64,000 bases of DNA from Kitasatospora sp. A2-31 (GCF_022288725.1 NZ_JAKNTA010000011.1:232305-296304); one strand, 5' to 3'. Counted from the stretch's first letter, positions 43,060 to 55,159 are shown. The notes: a model not told the origin generated them from the sequence alone. Numbers and translations are program-made.

Positions 43060-43423
43060 GATCCCCTCCTCTGAGCCGCCCGGCCGAGCGACCGTGCAAG
43101 CATCATGCCCACCCCGAAGATCGATACCCGATTGCTTCGAACGGCTTGCAAAGCAAGGAAACTGACGGTCTTTCAGCACATCTGCCGACTTGCTCGGCGC
43201 CACGGCCTGTGATAAACAGGTCACCCTGTGCACCTGTTCGATTGAATTCGCACTGCCCCAGGCCGGCCCGCTCCCGCTCCGAGGCCCTCGTCGACGGAAG
43301 CGGCCGCACCCGCACCGCGATCATGCACAACCGGACACGGCCAGGTCCCGTCACCGACGCACACCGCGCCCCGCCGGTATGCCGCACTCGCACGCCGATC
43401 TCGCACGGAGAGGCGACCCCGCC
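43060..43423. other. 364-bp divergent intergenic region
   Basis: It carries the promoters of the ligase (minus) and the unknown gene (plus). The part 43090-43260 is clearly AT-richer than the average (for example gtgataaacagg at 43209). I see no RNA motif. Confidence 0.45.
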
Positions 43424-43996
43424 ATGACTCTGCAGACCCCCCAGCCCCCGCCCAGCGCCCTGCGCGCGGTCCTCGCCGCGCTCGACTCGGAGACCGCGCT
43501 GCGCCAGCCCGCCGCCGCCGCGCTGCGCCATCCGGCCGGCCCGCTGCTGCCCGCGCATCCGCTCGCGGTCCACGTCCTGGACGGGCCGCGCCCCGAGCTC
43601 GCCGCCGCACGGCGCACGGGCTGGCGTTTCCTGATCAAGGACGGGGCGGAGGTGGCCGCCGCGGCCGAGGTGGTGCAGGGCGTCGAGGGCCACACCTTCT
43701 CCCACTTCACCGCCGGCCCGTACCTGGACTCCACGGTGCGGGCGCTGCGCCAGGCCTGGCAGCTCGCCCAGACCTCCCGGGCCCGCCGGCAGCCCCGGCT
43801 GCTGACCTTCCCGGGGCAGTACGCGACGGCACTGTGGCTGCACGCCCCTGACGGCGGGCCGGAGGGGGACCTGCTGATCCCGCTCGCACCGGCCCCGCTC
43901 GGGGTCACCGCACACCGCGCCTACCCGGCCGGCGACCTGCTCCCGGTGCTGGCCCGGGCGCCGCTCGGCCGGCCGCTGCTGCTCGGCTCCCCCTGA
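43424..43996 (+). CDS. Hypothetical protein, actinobacterial
   Basis: The 190-aa product starts at ATG 43424 after GGAGAGG and is free of membrane segments. Recognisable stretches are GWRFLIKDGAEVAAAAEVVQ, EGHTFSHFTAGPYLDSTVRA and RLLTFPGQYATALWLHAPDG, which suggest an alpha/beta fold with regular strands. I recognise it as a recurrent streptomycete hypothetical but know no function. It diverges from the glutamate-cysteine ligase family gene. A poly-C region follows its stop. Confidence 0.75.
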   Translation: MTLQTPQPPPSALRAVLAALDSETALRQPAAAALRHPAGPLLPAHPLAVHVLDGPRPELAAARRTGWRFLIKDGAEVAAAAEVVQGVEGHTFSHFTAGPYLDSTVRALRQAWQLAQTSRARRQPRLLTFPGQYATALWLHAPDGGPEGDLLIPLAPAPLGVTAHRAYPAGDLLPVLARAPLGRPLLLGSP

Positions 43997-44419
43997 GCCG
44001 GCACCCCGCCACCGCCGGGCCCACCCGGGCGTCCCCCCCCCCCCGGCGCCCCCCACCCCCCCCCCCCTCCCCGCCACCCCCGCCACCCACATCGCCCGCC
44101 TCACCCGGACGGGCCATCGGGCATGGCCCTCCCGGGCCAGCCGCCGGATGGCCCGTCCAGGCGCGATTTCCGCCTGAAGCCACCTGAACGGGTGATCTCT
44201 GCCTGCCGGTTGTGGCCCATGTCACCGAATTGCTGCGCGAGCGTCCCGGGATGCCGACACTGGGAACCAGCGTGGAAGGACCACCTGTCCTACCCACTTG
44301 AGCGCCGGTCCACACCTGCTCCGGCGCCGGACAGGATCCGACTACCGCGGCGGCTCCCGACGGCCACCCGAGGGCGCCGCATCACGGGGAGGATCGCAGA
44401 GCGAAGCGAGGGTACGCGT
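43997..44419. other. 423-bp intergenic region with poly-C tracts
   Basis: The first 110 bp are nearly all C with two runs of twelve; the remainder is GC-rich with no supported gene. The segment before 44420 is the leader of the DUF5999 gene. Confidence 0.5.
44033..44067. repeat. Poly-C tracts: two runs of 12 C
   Basis: C-runs at 44033-44044 (12), 44049-44054 (6) and 44056-44067 (12) are separated by one to four bases. Confidence 0.95.
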
Positions 44420-44611
44420 ATGTGCCAGCACCGTCCTGAGTGCCCGACGGCCGAGTCCGAGGACCGCGAGGCGGCCGTGCCGGTGGCCTGCCACCCGGAG
44501 CAGGGCTGGAGCCTGCTCTGCAACGGCGTCCTGATGTTCGAGGACACGGGAGAACTGCTGCCCGACGGCCGGGTGATCGCCCCGCGCCGCCCCGTCGCCC
44601 ACGCGGTCTGA
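44420..44611 (+). CDS. DUF5999 small protein
   Basis: The 63-aa product MCQHRPECPTAESEDREAAV ... HPEQGWSLLCNGVLMFEDTG ... LLPDGRVIAPRRP matches the DUF5999 family of small actinobacterial proteins, which have a conserved CxHxxxCP start and a WSLLCNGV core. Function unknown; the Cys/His pattern could bind metal. A terminator shared with convergent gcvP follows 45 bp downstream. Confidence 0.88.
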   Translation: MCQHRPECPTAESEDREAAVPVACHPEQGWSLLCNGVLMFEDTGELLPDGRVIAPRRPVAHAV

Positions 44612-44656
44612 CCGCCGTCGGCGGGGGCAGCCGCCACACGAACGGAGCAACGGGCT

Positions 44657-44686
44657 GGGCCCCGGCGGATGGTTCCGCCGGGGCCC
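44657..44686. terminator. Bidirectional terminator hairpin
   Basis: A perfect 13-bp stem (44657-44669 with 44674-44686) with a 4-nt loop lies between convergent DUF5999 and gcvP. Confidence 0.85.
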
Positions 44687-44722
44687 TGCCGTCTTCCGTC
44701 CGGGACCGGACGCCGTCCTGCG

Positions 44723-47623
<2,901 letters not shown>

Positions 47624-47724
47624 GTGGTCGAGGCCTCCTGGTCACGGACCGGCGGGGGTACGCAACGCCGGGCGGCTTCGCCGCTGCGGACAACAGCGGT
47701 TCGGCCCGACGGGCGAACCCGACA

Positions 47725-47965
47725 GGCCTCCCCCTCTGTCATCGGGACCTGAGAGCTTCGCCCGCACGGGGCGCGGGGGCGACCCGTCGGCTTGCACCGT
47801 CGGTGAGGGTGGTCGCCGTCGGCTCCCTCGCCGGCGGTCCTGCCCTGCTTTCCAGAGTGACCTATCCCACACGGTACGGATGCCTGAGAGATTCCGGGGA
47901 GGAGTTGCTCCTTCGGCGCCCCGACCAGCGTTTTCCGACGTCGGGGACTCTCCCGAGCGGGCTCG
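47725..47965 (-). ncRNA. Tandem glycine riboswitch
   Basis: On the minus strand two consecutive gcvT-type aptamers are visible: the first with cgggagagtcc, gcgccgaaggagcaactcc and aatctctcaggcatccgtac then ggtcactctgg; the second with gcgagggagccgacggcgac, gacggtgcaagccgacggg, gaagctctcaggtcccgatg and acagaggggg. These are the conserved purine-rich loops of the class. It ends about 100 nt before the gcvP start. Confidence 0.95.
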
Positions 47966-48191
47966 GCGGTCGCGCCCAGGGTACCAGCGGGAGGCGGCTC
48001 GATCACGGGTGCGTCAGGTCACTCGGCCCCGCCGCACGGATGGCCCGTACGGAGCAGTGCGGGGCCCGTCCGGCGGCTTCCCGCTCGCGGGCGTCCGGTT
48101 CATGGCTTTTGGTGTGAAGTGGCGGTGTCGGACGGGCGGGCCGGCCGCCGGCCTGCGGGGGTTCCGCAGGCGCAGCGCACTGGAGGAAAGA

Positions 48192-49307
48192 GTGCAGACC
48201 GATATCGACCCCCGGGACCTCATCGGCCACAAGGCGGTCGACCGCAACGGAGACAAGATCGGCACGGTCGACGAGGTGTACCTGGACGACGCCACCGGAC
48301 AGCCCGAGTGGGCCGCCGTCCGGACCGGCATCTTCGGCCGGGACGCCTTCGTCCCCCTGACCACGAGCGAGTTCTCCGGCGACGAACTGAGGGTGCCGTA
48401 CGACAAGTCGCTGGTGAAGGAGTCACCGGACTTCGGCGTGGGCCAGCACCTGTCCCCCGCCCAGGAGCTCCAGCTCTACCGCTACTACGGGCTGGACACC
48501 GCGGTTGACGGCGGCGCCCCGAACGGGACGGGCTCCGGCTCGCAGCCCGCCGACCTGGACTTCGGCACCGTGCCCGCCGGCCCGGCCGCGGCCGCCGGCA
48601 CCGCCGCGGCCGCCGCCAAGCCGGCCGCCTTCCACCCCGACGACACGGCCGCCCCCGCCCACCACACCACCCCGGCGGCCGACCTCGGCAAGCCGTCCCA
48701 ACCCGTCACGGAGGCCCACGTGCGCACCCTCGACAGCACCGCACCGGCCTCCTCCACGGCGGCACCGACGACACCGGCGGCACCCGAGCCGCGTCCGCAG
48801 GTCTCGGTCCCGACCGCCCCGGCGGTGCCCGCCGCGGCGACGACGACCCCGGACACGACGGCCCCCGCCGCCCCGTTGGAGATCACCTGCCGCGAGGAGC
48901 GGCTGGACATCACCACCGAGTGGCACGTGCTCGGCACCGCGAAGCTGCGCAAGTACGTCACCAGCGAACCGGTGGAGCGCCGGGTCCCGGTGGTGCGCGA
49001 GCGGGTCCGGGTCGAGCGGATGCCGGTCGGCGACGCGGAGCGGGCCGCGCTCAGCGACAAGGAGCTCGCCGAGGCGGTGGAGGAGGTGACCCTCCGCGAG
49101 GAGCGGCCGGTGGTCCGCAAGTACCTGGCCCCGGTCGAGCGGGTGCGCCTGGTGGTCGAGCGGTACACCGCCGAGGAGGTGGTCCGGGACGAGCTGCGCC
49201 GCGAGCAGGTCGAGGTGCACGACGACACCGTCCCCGCCGCCGACCGCTCGGGCCCCTCGTCTGCCGACGCACCCTCCCACCCGGCCCCCCTCAGGCCGCT
49301 CGCCTGA
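48192..49307 (+). CDS. PRC-barrel and DUF2382 domain protein
   Basis: GTG 48192 follows GGAGGAAAG. Residues 1-95 form a PRC-barrel (DPRDLIGHKAVDRNGDKIGT, VYLDDATGQPEWAAVRTGIF, LRVPYDKSLVKESPDF). A long Ala/Pro/Thr linker follows (about 110-235), then a DUF2382 domain (ITCREERLDITTEWHVLGTA, RVPVVRERVRVERMPVGDAE, VTLREERPVVRKYLAPVERV). This arrangement occurs in stress-related actinobacterial and cyanobacterial proteins. Biochemical role unknown. A strong terminator follows. Confidence 0.9.
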   Translation: MQTDIDPRDLIGHKAVDRNGDKIGTVDEVYLDDATGQPEWAAVRTGIFGRDAFVPLTTSEFSGDELRVPYDKSLVKESPDFGVGQHLSPAQELQLYRYYGLDTAVDGGAPNGTGSGSQPADLDFGTVPAGPAAAAGTAAAAAKPAAFHPDDTAAPAHHTTPAADLGKPSQPVTEAHVRTLDSTAPASSTAAPTTPAAPEPRPQVSVPTAPAVPAAATTTPDTTAPAAPLEITCREERLDITTEWHVLGTAKLRKYVTSEPVERRVPVVRERVRVERMPVGDAERAALSDKELAEAVEEVTLREERPVVRKYLAPVERVRLVVERYTAEEVVRDELRREQVEVHDDTVPAADRSGPSSADAPSHPAPLRPLA

Positions 49308-49328
49308 CCTCTCTCCTCCCCTCCCCGC

Positions 49329-49363
49329 CCGAAGGACCCCGGGCCCGCCCCGGGGTCCTTCGG
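49329..49363. terminator. Terminator hairpin
   Basis: A perfect 15-bp stem (49329-49343 with 49349-49363) with a 5-nt loop lies 21 bp after the DUF2382 gene stop. Confidence 0.85.
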
Positions 49364-49458
49364 CTTTGCCAAAGCTTCACCGATCGATATTTGACACAAT
49401 GAAGTATCTCGCGGCATGGTTGCTTCAGTTCATTCACTATGTACGGGAGGAAGCAACC

Positions 49459-50949
49459 GTGAGTGAGGCACCCCAGCCCACCACCGCGGCCGAGAAGCAG
49501 AGCAGCGCCCGGGTCCTGCCGGCCCTGATTCTGGCGATGCTGTCGTTCAGCGTGGTGCAGACCGCGGTCGTCCCGATCCTGCCCTCGCTGGCCAAGGAGC
49601 TCAGCGTCTCCGGCTCCAGCATCACCTGGCTGATGACGGCCAACCTGCTCTCCGCCGCCGTGCTCACCCCCCTGCTGGGCCGGTTCGGCGATCTGCGCGG
49701 CCGCAAGCCGATGCTGCTGATCTCGCTGACCGGCCTCGTGGCCGGCTCCGCGCTGGCCGTCAGCACCCACTCCTTCACCTGGCTGGTCGTCGCCCGCGTC
49801 CTCCAGGGCGCCGGCGGTGGCGTGCTCCCGCTGGCCATCAGCATCGTCCGCGACGAGCTGCCGAAGCAGAAGGTCACCGGCGGCGTCGCCGCCATCAGCG
49901 CCTCGATGGGCGTCGGCAGCGGCCTCGGCCTGGTCGCCACCGGTCTCCTGCTGGAGCACTGGAGCTACAAGTCCATCTTCTGGATGGGCCTGGTCTTCGG
50001 CCTGATCGCGGTCGCCCTGGTCGCCCTGCGGGTGCCCACCGACCCGGTCACCGACAAGGACGGCGGCGCCGACCCGCTCGGCGCGATCACCCTGGCCGGC
50101 TGGCTCTCCGCCCTGCTGGTCGCGGTCAGCCAGGGCAACAACTGGGGCTGGACCTCCACCCGCACGCTCGGCCTGTTCGCCGTCGCCGCCGTGGTGGCCC
50201 TCGTCTGGGGCGTCATCGAGGTCAAGGTGAAGCACCCCCTGGTGGACATGAAGATGATGTCCCGCCCGGCCGTCGCCTTCACCAACCTCGCCGGCCTGCT
50301 GATCGGCTTCGGCATGTACGGCTCGTTCATGGTGATCAGCAACTTCGCCCAGACCCCGGAGAAGCTCACCCACTACGGCTTCACCGCCACCGTGCTGCAC
50401 GCCGGTGTGATGCTGCTGCCGTCCGCGATCGGCTCGATGGTCGCCGCCCCGCTGGGCGCCCTGCTGATCGCCCGTCGCGGCCCGCGCCTTCCGCTGGTCC
50501 TCGGTGGCGTGCTCGGCGCCGTCGCCATGGCCTACCTGGCCCTGCGGCACAGTCACGAGGGCGACATCTACACCGCGTCGGCGATCTTCGGCCTGGGTAT
50601 CGGCCTCGCCTTCTCCGCCATGCCGGCCTACATCAACGGCGCGGTGCCCGTCGAGCAGAGCGGCATCGCCAACGGCATGAACGCCGTGCTCCGCACGGTC
50701 GGCGGCGCGATCGGCACCGCGGTCATGGCCGCCATCCTGACCGGTGACACCCTGAAGCTCCCGATCCCCGTCACGCTGCCCACCCTGGACGCCTACAAGC
50801 ACGCGTTCTGGGTCGCCGCCGCGGTCTGCGTGGTCGCCGGCGCCGTGCCGTTCATGATCCGCACGATCAAGCCCGGCGCCACCGTCACCGCCGCCCACAA
50901 GACGGCGGACCTCGGTTCCAGCCCCGCGCTGGCCAAGACCGACGCCTGA
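49459..50949 (+). CDS. DHA2-type MFS efflux transporter
   Basis: The 496-aa protein has 14 hydrophobic segments, SFSVVQTAVVPILPSLAKEL in TM1, GRFGDLRGRKPMLLISLTGL (motif A) and VARVLQGAGGGVLPLAISIV (motif C region). It should export a drug or metabolite with protons. GTG 49459 follows GGGAGGAAG; an upstream ATG at 49399 lacks such a site. The 95-bp upstream region is AT-rich with ttgaca at 49391 and the interrupted repeat aatgaag...cttca / ttcatt, so a repressor operator is likely there. No regulator gene is adjacent. Confidence 0.9.
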   Translation: MSEAPQPTTAAEKQSSARVLPALILAMLSFSVVQTAVVPILPSLAKELSVSGSSITWLMTANLLSAAVLTPLLGRFGDLRGRKPMLLISLTGLVAGSALAVSTHSFTWLVVARVLQGAGGGVLPLAISIVRDELPKQKVTGGVAAISASMGVGSGLGLVATGLLLEHWSYKSIFWMGLVFGLIAVALVALRVPTDPVTDKDGGADPLGAITLAGWLSALLVAVSQGNNWGWTSTRTLGLFAVAAVVALVWGVIEVKVKHPLVDMKMMSRPAVAFTNLAGLLIGFGMYGSFMVISNFAQTPEKLTHYGFTATVLHAGVMLLPSAIGSMVAAPLGALLIARRGPRLPLVLGGVLGAVAMAYLALRHSHEGDIYTASAIFGLGIGLAFSAMPAYINGAVPVEQSGIANGMNAVLRTVGGAIGTAVMAAILTGDTLKLPIPVTLPTLDAYKHAFWVAAAVCVVAGAVPFMIRTIKPGATVTAAHKTADLGSSPALAKTDA

Positions 50950-51046
50950 CGAGGCGTCCACCCCCGCGCTCAGGGACAGGGCGCGGGGGAACCGGTCCCC
51001 GAGCGGTCGACGAGGGCATCACGACCGCCGAGGCCGGCACTGCAAA

Positions 51047-51080
51047 CGGCCCCACCCGGCCCCCCTGCCGGGTGGGGCCG
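51047..51080. terminator. Bidirectional terminator hairpin
   Basis: A perfect 14-bp stem (51047-51060 with 51067-51080) with a 6-nt loop lies between convergent MFS and dinB genes. Confidence 0.85.
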
Positions 51081-51183
51081 CTTCGTGTCCTCAGCCCTCC
51101 CCTGCCGGATCCTGCCCGGCGGGGTCCTGTCCGGCCGGGTCCTGCCCGGCCGGATCCGCACCGGCGGATCCCGCTCGCCCGGA

Positions 51184-52701
51184 CTACTCCCCGGGCTCGG
51201 CGGCCCCACCGTCCTCGGGCCCACCGTCACCGGCCCGGGCGTCACCCGCCCCACCGTCACCGGCCCGGGCGTCACCGGCCGGGGCGTCACCCGCGCCGCC
51301 GTCACCCGCCCAGGCGTCCCCGTGCTCGCCCCGGCCCGCGTCCCGGCGCAGGGGCAGCGGCCGGGCCGGCTCCAGCGCCGGATCGTCCACCGCGAAGGTC
51401 CGCACCCGCCCGGGCCCGCTCCACGGCGTCTCGAACCGCACCGTCACCCGCCCGACGCCGCTGCCCTGCACCCAGCCGGGGCCGAACTCGTCGTGGTGCA
51501 CGTCCTGCCCGGGCAACCAGTGCCGCACCACGGCCTCCTCCTCCACCGGCCCGTGGTCCTCCCCGGTCGGCGCCGGGTGCTGCTCGGCCGCCGCTTCCTC
51601 CCGCTCCGCCTGGGCGAAGAGGTCCTCCTGGGTGTAGTCGGCCAGCTGGGAGACCCCGACGCCGAGCAGCCGCACCCCGCCCGTGATGTCCACCTGGGAG
51701 GCCAGCCGGCGCGCGGTCTCCGTGATCACCGCCTCGTCGTCCGTCGGACCGCGCAGCGTCTCCGAACGGGTCAGCGTGGAGAAGTCGAAGCGCCGGACCT
51801 TCAGCACCACCGTCCGCCCCGACCGGCCGGCCGCCCGCAGCCGCCGCACGCACCGCGCGGCCAGCACGTCCACCTCGCGCAGCACCCGCTCACGGTCGGC
51901 GAGGTCCACCTCGAAGGTGTCCTCCACCGAGACCGACTTCGCGTCCTGGTCGGCCACCACGGGCCGGTCGTCCAGCCCTATCGACATCTGGTGGACGCCG
52001 ACGCCGTGCGACCGCCCGAGCAGCTGCACCAGCTCGGCCTCCCCCGCCTCCGCGAGGTCGGCCACCGTGTTCAGCCCCGCACGGCGCAGCACCTGCTCGG
52101 TGGCCGGGCCGATGCCCGGCAGGGCCCGCACCGGCATCGGCCCGAGGACCGCCCGCTCCTCACCCGGCTCGATCAGCACCAGCCCGTCCGGCTTGGCCTG
52201 CTCGGAGGCGATCTTGGCCATCAGCTTGGACCCGGCGGCCCCGACCGAGGCGGTCAGCCCGGTGCGCCGCTCGATGTCGGCCCGCAGGTCCTCCGCGAGG
52301 GCCACCACCAGCCGCTCCGCCGTCGCGAGGTCCGCCTCCGCCAGCACCGGCCCGTACGGGCCCGCCTCGAGGTCGACGAAGGCCTCGTCCAGGCTGAGCG
52401 GCTGGACCAGCGGTGACAGCTCCCGCAGCAGGCCCATCACGATCTCGCTGACCTGCCGGTAGGCCTCGAACCGCCCGGCCAGGAAGGCCGCGTTCGGGCA
52501 GAGCCGGCGCGCCTGCGCCATCGGCATCGCCGAGTGCACCCCGAACCGCCGCGCCTCGTACGAGGCCGTCGAGACGACCCCGCGCCCGCCCAGACCGCCG
52601 ACGATCACCGGCTTCCCGCGCAGGCTCGGCTTGGCCGCCTGCTCCACCGCCGCGAAGAAGGCGTCCATGTCGAGGTGGATGATGCTCGGCAGCGACCGCA
52701 C
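51184..52701 (-). CDS. dinB: DNA polymerase IV (Y family) with extended C-terminal tail
   Basis: The polymerase core shows SIIHLDMDAFFAAVEQAAKP (catalytic Asp), STASYEARRFGVHSAMPMAQ, PLSLDEAFVDLE (catalytic DE), and thumb helix-hairpin-helix LPGIGPATEQVLRRAGL, then a little-finger domain. It performs translesion synthesis. The core ends near residue 370. A further 130 residues follow: a segment VRHWLPGQDVHHDEFGPGWV found in actinobacterial homologues, and a low-complexity Gly/Asp/Ala tail (AGDGGAGDAPAGDARAGDGG) from imperfect 30-bp repeats at 51224-51310. GTG 52701 (VRSLPSII) is chosen by similarity to homologues; GTG 52719 is possible. Confidence 0.9.
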   Translation of the reverse strand: MRSLPSIIHLDMDAFFAAVEQAAKPSLRGKPVIVGGLGGRGVVSTASYEARRFGVHSAMPMAQARRLCPNAAFLAGRFEAYRQVSEIVMGLLRELSPLVQPLSLDEAFVDLEAGPYGPVLAEADLATAERLVVALAEDLRADIERRTGLTASVGAAGSKLMAKIASEQAKPDGLVLIEPGEERAVLGPMPVRALPGIGPATEQVLRRAGLNTVADLAEAGEAELVQLLGRSHGVGVHQMSIGLDDRPVVADQDAKSVSVEDTFEVDLADRERVLREVDVLAARCVRRLRAAGRSGRTVVLKVRRFDFSTLTRSETLRGPTDDEAVITETARRLASQVDITGGVRLLGVGVSQLADYTQEDLFAQAEREEAAAEQHPAPTGEDHGPVEEEAVVRHWLPGQDVHHDEFGPGWVQGSGVGRVTVRFETPWSGPGRVRTFAVDDPALEPARPLPLRRDAGRGEHGDAWAGDGGAGDAPAGDARAGDGGAGDARAGDGGPEDGGAAEPGE

Positions 52702-52810
52702 CTGCCGATCATGCCGCACGGGTCCGACAGTCCGTGCGAACCGCGGCCCGCGGTCGCTGCGCCGCGCCCACCGCCGGCGCCCACCGCCCGAGCCGACCGG
52801 GCAGTGGGCG

Positions 52811-53542
52811 CTACGGCCGGGCCGAGGCGGCCGCGTCGGCCAGCGCGCGGGGGATGCCCTCCTCCTTGGGCCCGAGGAAGACCGGATCCGGCCGCATCAG
52901 CACGTTCAGCGCCGCCTTGCCCGCGCCGGGGATCTCGCGCGCCCCGCCGTAGAGCCAGGTGGCGTCGCGCCACTCGGGCACGCCCACCGCGTACGAGTCG
53001 ATGCCGGCCGCCTCGCAGAGCGCCAGCGCCCGGCGGACGTGGAAGTCCTGGCTCACCAGGACCGCCCGGTCCACGCCGAAGATCCGGTGCGCCCGGGTGC
53101 AGGAGTCCCAGGTGTCGAAGCCCGCGTAGTCACCCACCACCCGGATCTGCGGCACGCCGTGCTCGATCAGGTAGGCCCGCATCGCATCGGTCTCGTCGTA
53201 GCTGTCGCGCCCGTTGTCACCGGTGACCAGGATCGCCTGCACCTTCTGCGCCCGGTACAGGTCCACCGCCGCATCCAGCCGGTGCGCCAGGTAGGGCGAG
53301 GGCTTGCCCTCGAACAACCCGGCGCCGAAGACCACCGCCACCGGAGCGCTCGGCGCGCTCGCCACCGTGCCGACCCGGTCCGCCGCGGCGATCCACAGCC
53401 AGGCGCTCGGCGCCAGCGCCAGCGCGCAGCCGGCGGTGAGGAGTTGGAACAGCCGCCGCTGGGTGCGCCGCTCCCGCAGCCGCGCCCCCAGCCGGCGCAC
53501 CCGTCGCACCGTCAGGTCGATCACTCCCGAGCCGCCCCGCAC
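52811..53542 (-). CDS. SanA/YdcF-like (ElyC-type) membrane-anchored protein
   Basis: The about 243-aa product has a basic N-terminus, one transmembrane helix (LFQLLTAGCALALAPSAWLW) and a DUF218 domain: PVAVVFGAGLFEGKPSPYLA, ILVTGDNGRDSYDETDAMRA, and VLVSQDFHVRRALALCEAAG. Relatives (SanA, YdcF, ElyC) affect envelope permeability and peptidoglycan or lipid-carrier use. GTG 53542 is preferred because GGAGG precedes it by four bases; GTG 53524 is an alternative. It lies after a strong terminator, so it has its own promoter. Confidence 0.85.
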   Translation of the reverse strand: MRGGSGVIDLTVRRVRRLGARLRERRTQRRLFQLLTAGCALALAPSAWLWIAAADRVGTVASAPSAPVAVVFGAGLFEGKPSPYLAHRLDAAVDLYRAQKVQAILVTGDNGRDSYDETDAMRAYLIEHGVPQIRVVGDYAGFDTWDSCTRAHRIFGVDRAVLVSQDFHVRRALALCEAAGIDSYAVGVPEWRDATWLYGGAREIPGAGKAALNVLMRPDPVFLGPKEEGIPRALADAAASARP

Positions 53543-53607
53543 GTTCCCTCCCCTGCTCGGTGCGCCGGTTCCCCCGTGCGCCCGGCCTGTTCGATTCCAC
53601 CAGGCAC

Positions 53608-53657
53608 GACGAGGCCGCGGGCCCGGACGGTTCCCCGTCCGGGCCCGCGGCCTCGTC
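53608..53657. terminator. Long perfect terminator hairpin
   Basis: A 23-bp stem (53608-53630 with 53635-53657) with a 4-nt loop separates the MerR gene from the downstream SanA/YdcF-like gene on the minus strand. Confidence 0.88.
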
Positions 53658-53679
53658 CTTCGCCCGATCAGTCCGGCGG

Positions 53680-54339
53680 TCAGCCCGCGCGGTTGCGGCG
53701 CTGCGCCAGTTCGTCGCCCGGGTCGTGCCCGACCACCGTCTCGCCGGTGTCGGTCCGCTCGGCGTGCAGCCGCCCGAGGGCCAGCTCCAGCTCCTGCCAG
53801 ACCGCGCCGACCGCGATGCCGAAGACGCCCTGACCGCCCTTCAGCAGGTCGACCACCTGCTGCGGCGTGGTGCACTCGTACACCGTGGCGCCGTCGCACA
53901 TCAGCGTCAGCCCGGTCAGGTCGCCGGCCTCGACGGACTGCAGGTGAGCGACCGCCACCCGGATGTTCTGCAGCGACACGCCCGCGTCCAGGAACCGCTT
54001 GACGATCTTCAGCAGCAGGATGTCGCGGAAGCTGTACAAGCGGTGGCTGCTCGCGGGGTAGACCGCGCGGACGCTCGGCTCCAGCAGGCCCGTCCGGGCC
54101 CAGTAGTCCAGCTGGCGGTACGTGATCCCGGCCGCGGCGCAGGCCGTCGGACCGCGGTAGCCGATCAGCTCCGAGGTCGGGGCGAGCCGCTCGATGGCCG
54201 GCTGACCCGGCTGGACGGCCGGAAACCGGCCCATCCGGGGCAGCTCCGTCCGGGGCAGGTCCGACAGGGTACGGCCGGTGCGCGGCATGTGCACGGCACA
54301 CAGGCCTCCCACGGCCGCGTCATCGCCGGTGCCGGTCAT
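53680..54339 (-). CDS. MerR-family regulator of the garA-ftsR locus
   Basis: The 219-aa protein has an N-terminal extension and then a MerR helix-turn-helix (GPTACAAAGITYRQLDYWAR, TGLLEPSVRAVYPASSHRLY, FRDILLLKIVKRFLDAGVSL). The C-terminal domain (GLTLMCDGATVYECTTPQQV, GGQGVFGIAVGAVWQELELA) is characteristic of the second MerR protein found beside FtsR in actinobacteria. GGAGGT precedes ATG 54339. The partner genes upstream are the bifunctional nuclease, FtsR and GarA. Target genes unknown. Confidence 0.9.
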   Translation of the reverse strand: MTGTGDDAAVGGLCAVHMPRTGRTLSDLPRTELPRMGRFPAVQPGQPAIERLAPTSELIGYRGPTACAAAGITYRQLDYWARTGLLEPSVRAVYPASSHRLYSFRDILLLKIVKRFLDAGVSLQNIRVAVAHLQSVEAGDLTGLTLMCDGATVYECTTPQQVVDLLKGGQGVFGIAVGAVWQELELALGRLHAERTDTGETVVGHDPGDELAQRRNRAG

Positions 54340-54608
54340 GCCTACCTCCGTCCACTCATGCTGCGGGCAACCCAGGCTGCGGGCGACAGGCACCCGGGCA
54401 GCCACTCCTGACGGTAGGCAGTCGCCCATGACCCGTCAACGATCGCCACGCCGGGCCGGGGAAACCCCATCGCTCAGGAGAGTGGTTTTTCGTGCCCCTA
54501 GTGTGGGTAGGCGGACGCTATTTGGCAAAACGACCAAACGAGTACGTCCTATCGGCCCGGCTGCTTGCCGTACGGGTGCGGCCGCCGGGCGGGAATCACC
54601 GGATCGGG

Positions 54609-55085
54609 CTACTGCGGCGCGCCGCCGCCGAAGTCCTCCGGCGAGACCTGGTCGAGGAACTCGCGGAACTTCTCCACCTCGTCCTCCTGCTCGTCCGGGA
54701 TCGCGATGCCCGCCTCGGCGAGCACCTCCTCGCTCCCGTAGATCGGCGTGCCCGTGCGCAGCGCCAGCGCTATCGCGTCGGACGGCCGCGCGCTGACCTC
54801 CACTCCGCCGGCGAAGACCAGCTCCGCGTAGAACACGCCCTCCCGCAGATCGGTGATCCGCACCTCGGTGAGCTGCTGGCCGAGCGCCTCCAGGACGTCC
54901 TTGAACAGGTCGTGCGTCAGCGGGCGCACCGGCGTCATGCCCTGCTGGGCGAAGGCGATCGCGGTCGCCTCGCCGGGGCCGATCCAAATCGGCAGGTAGC
55001 GATCGCCCCCGACCTCCCGCAGCAGCACGATCGGCTGGTTGGAAGGCATCTCCACCCGGACACCCACGACGTCGAGCTCATTCAC
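54609..55085 (-). CDS. Bifunctional nuclease (BFN/DUF151) family protein
   Basis: The 158-aa protein from GTG 55085 has the BFN pattern: MPSNQPIVLLREVGGDRYLP, IWIGPGEATAIAFAQQG, RPLTHDLFKDVLEALGQQLT and the C-terminal ARPSDAIALALRTGTPIYGS. Plant and thermophile members have nuclease activity; the actinobacterial role is not established to my knowledge. The gene is a fixed part of the garA-ftsR-merR locus. About 270 bp separate it from the next MerR gene. Confidence 0.92.
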   Translation of the reverse strand: MNELDVVGVRVEMPSNQPIVLLREVGGDRYLPIWIGPGEATAIAFAQQGMTPVRPLTHDLFKDVLEALGQQLTEVRITDLREGVFYAELVFAGGVEVSARPSDAIALALRTGTPIYGSEEVLAEAGIAIPDEQEDEVEKFREFLDQVSPEDFGGGAPQ

Positions 55086-55159
55086 ACAGGCAACCCTATG
55101 GCCCGCGCCCCGGATATGAAAGCGCAGAGCCGACGGCGCTGGTCAGCGGCCCGGAGCCG

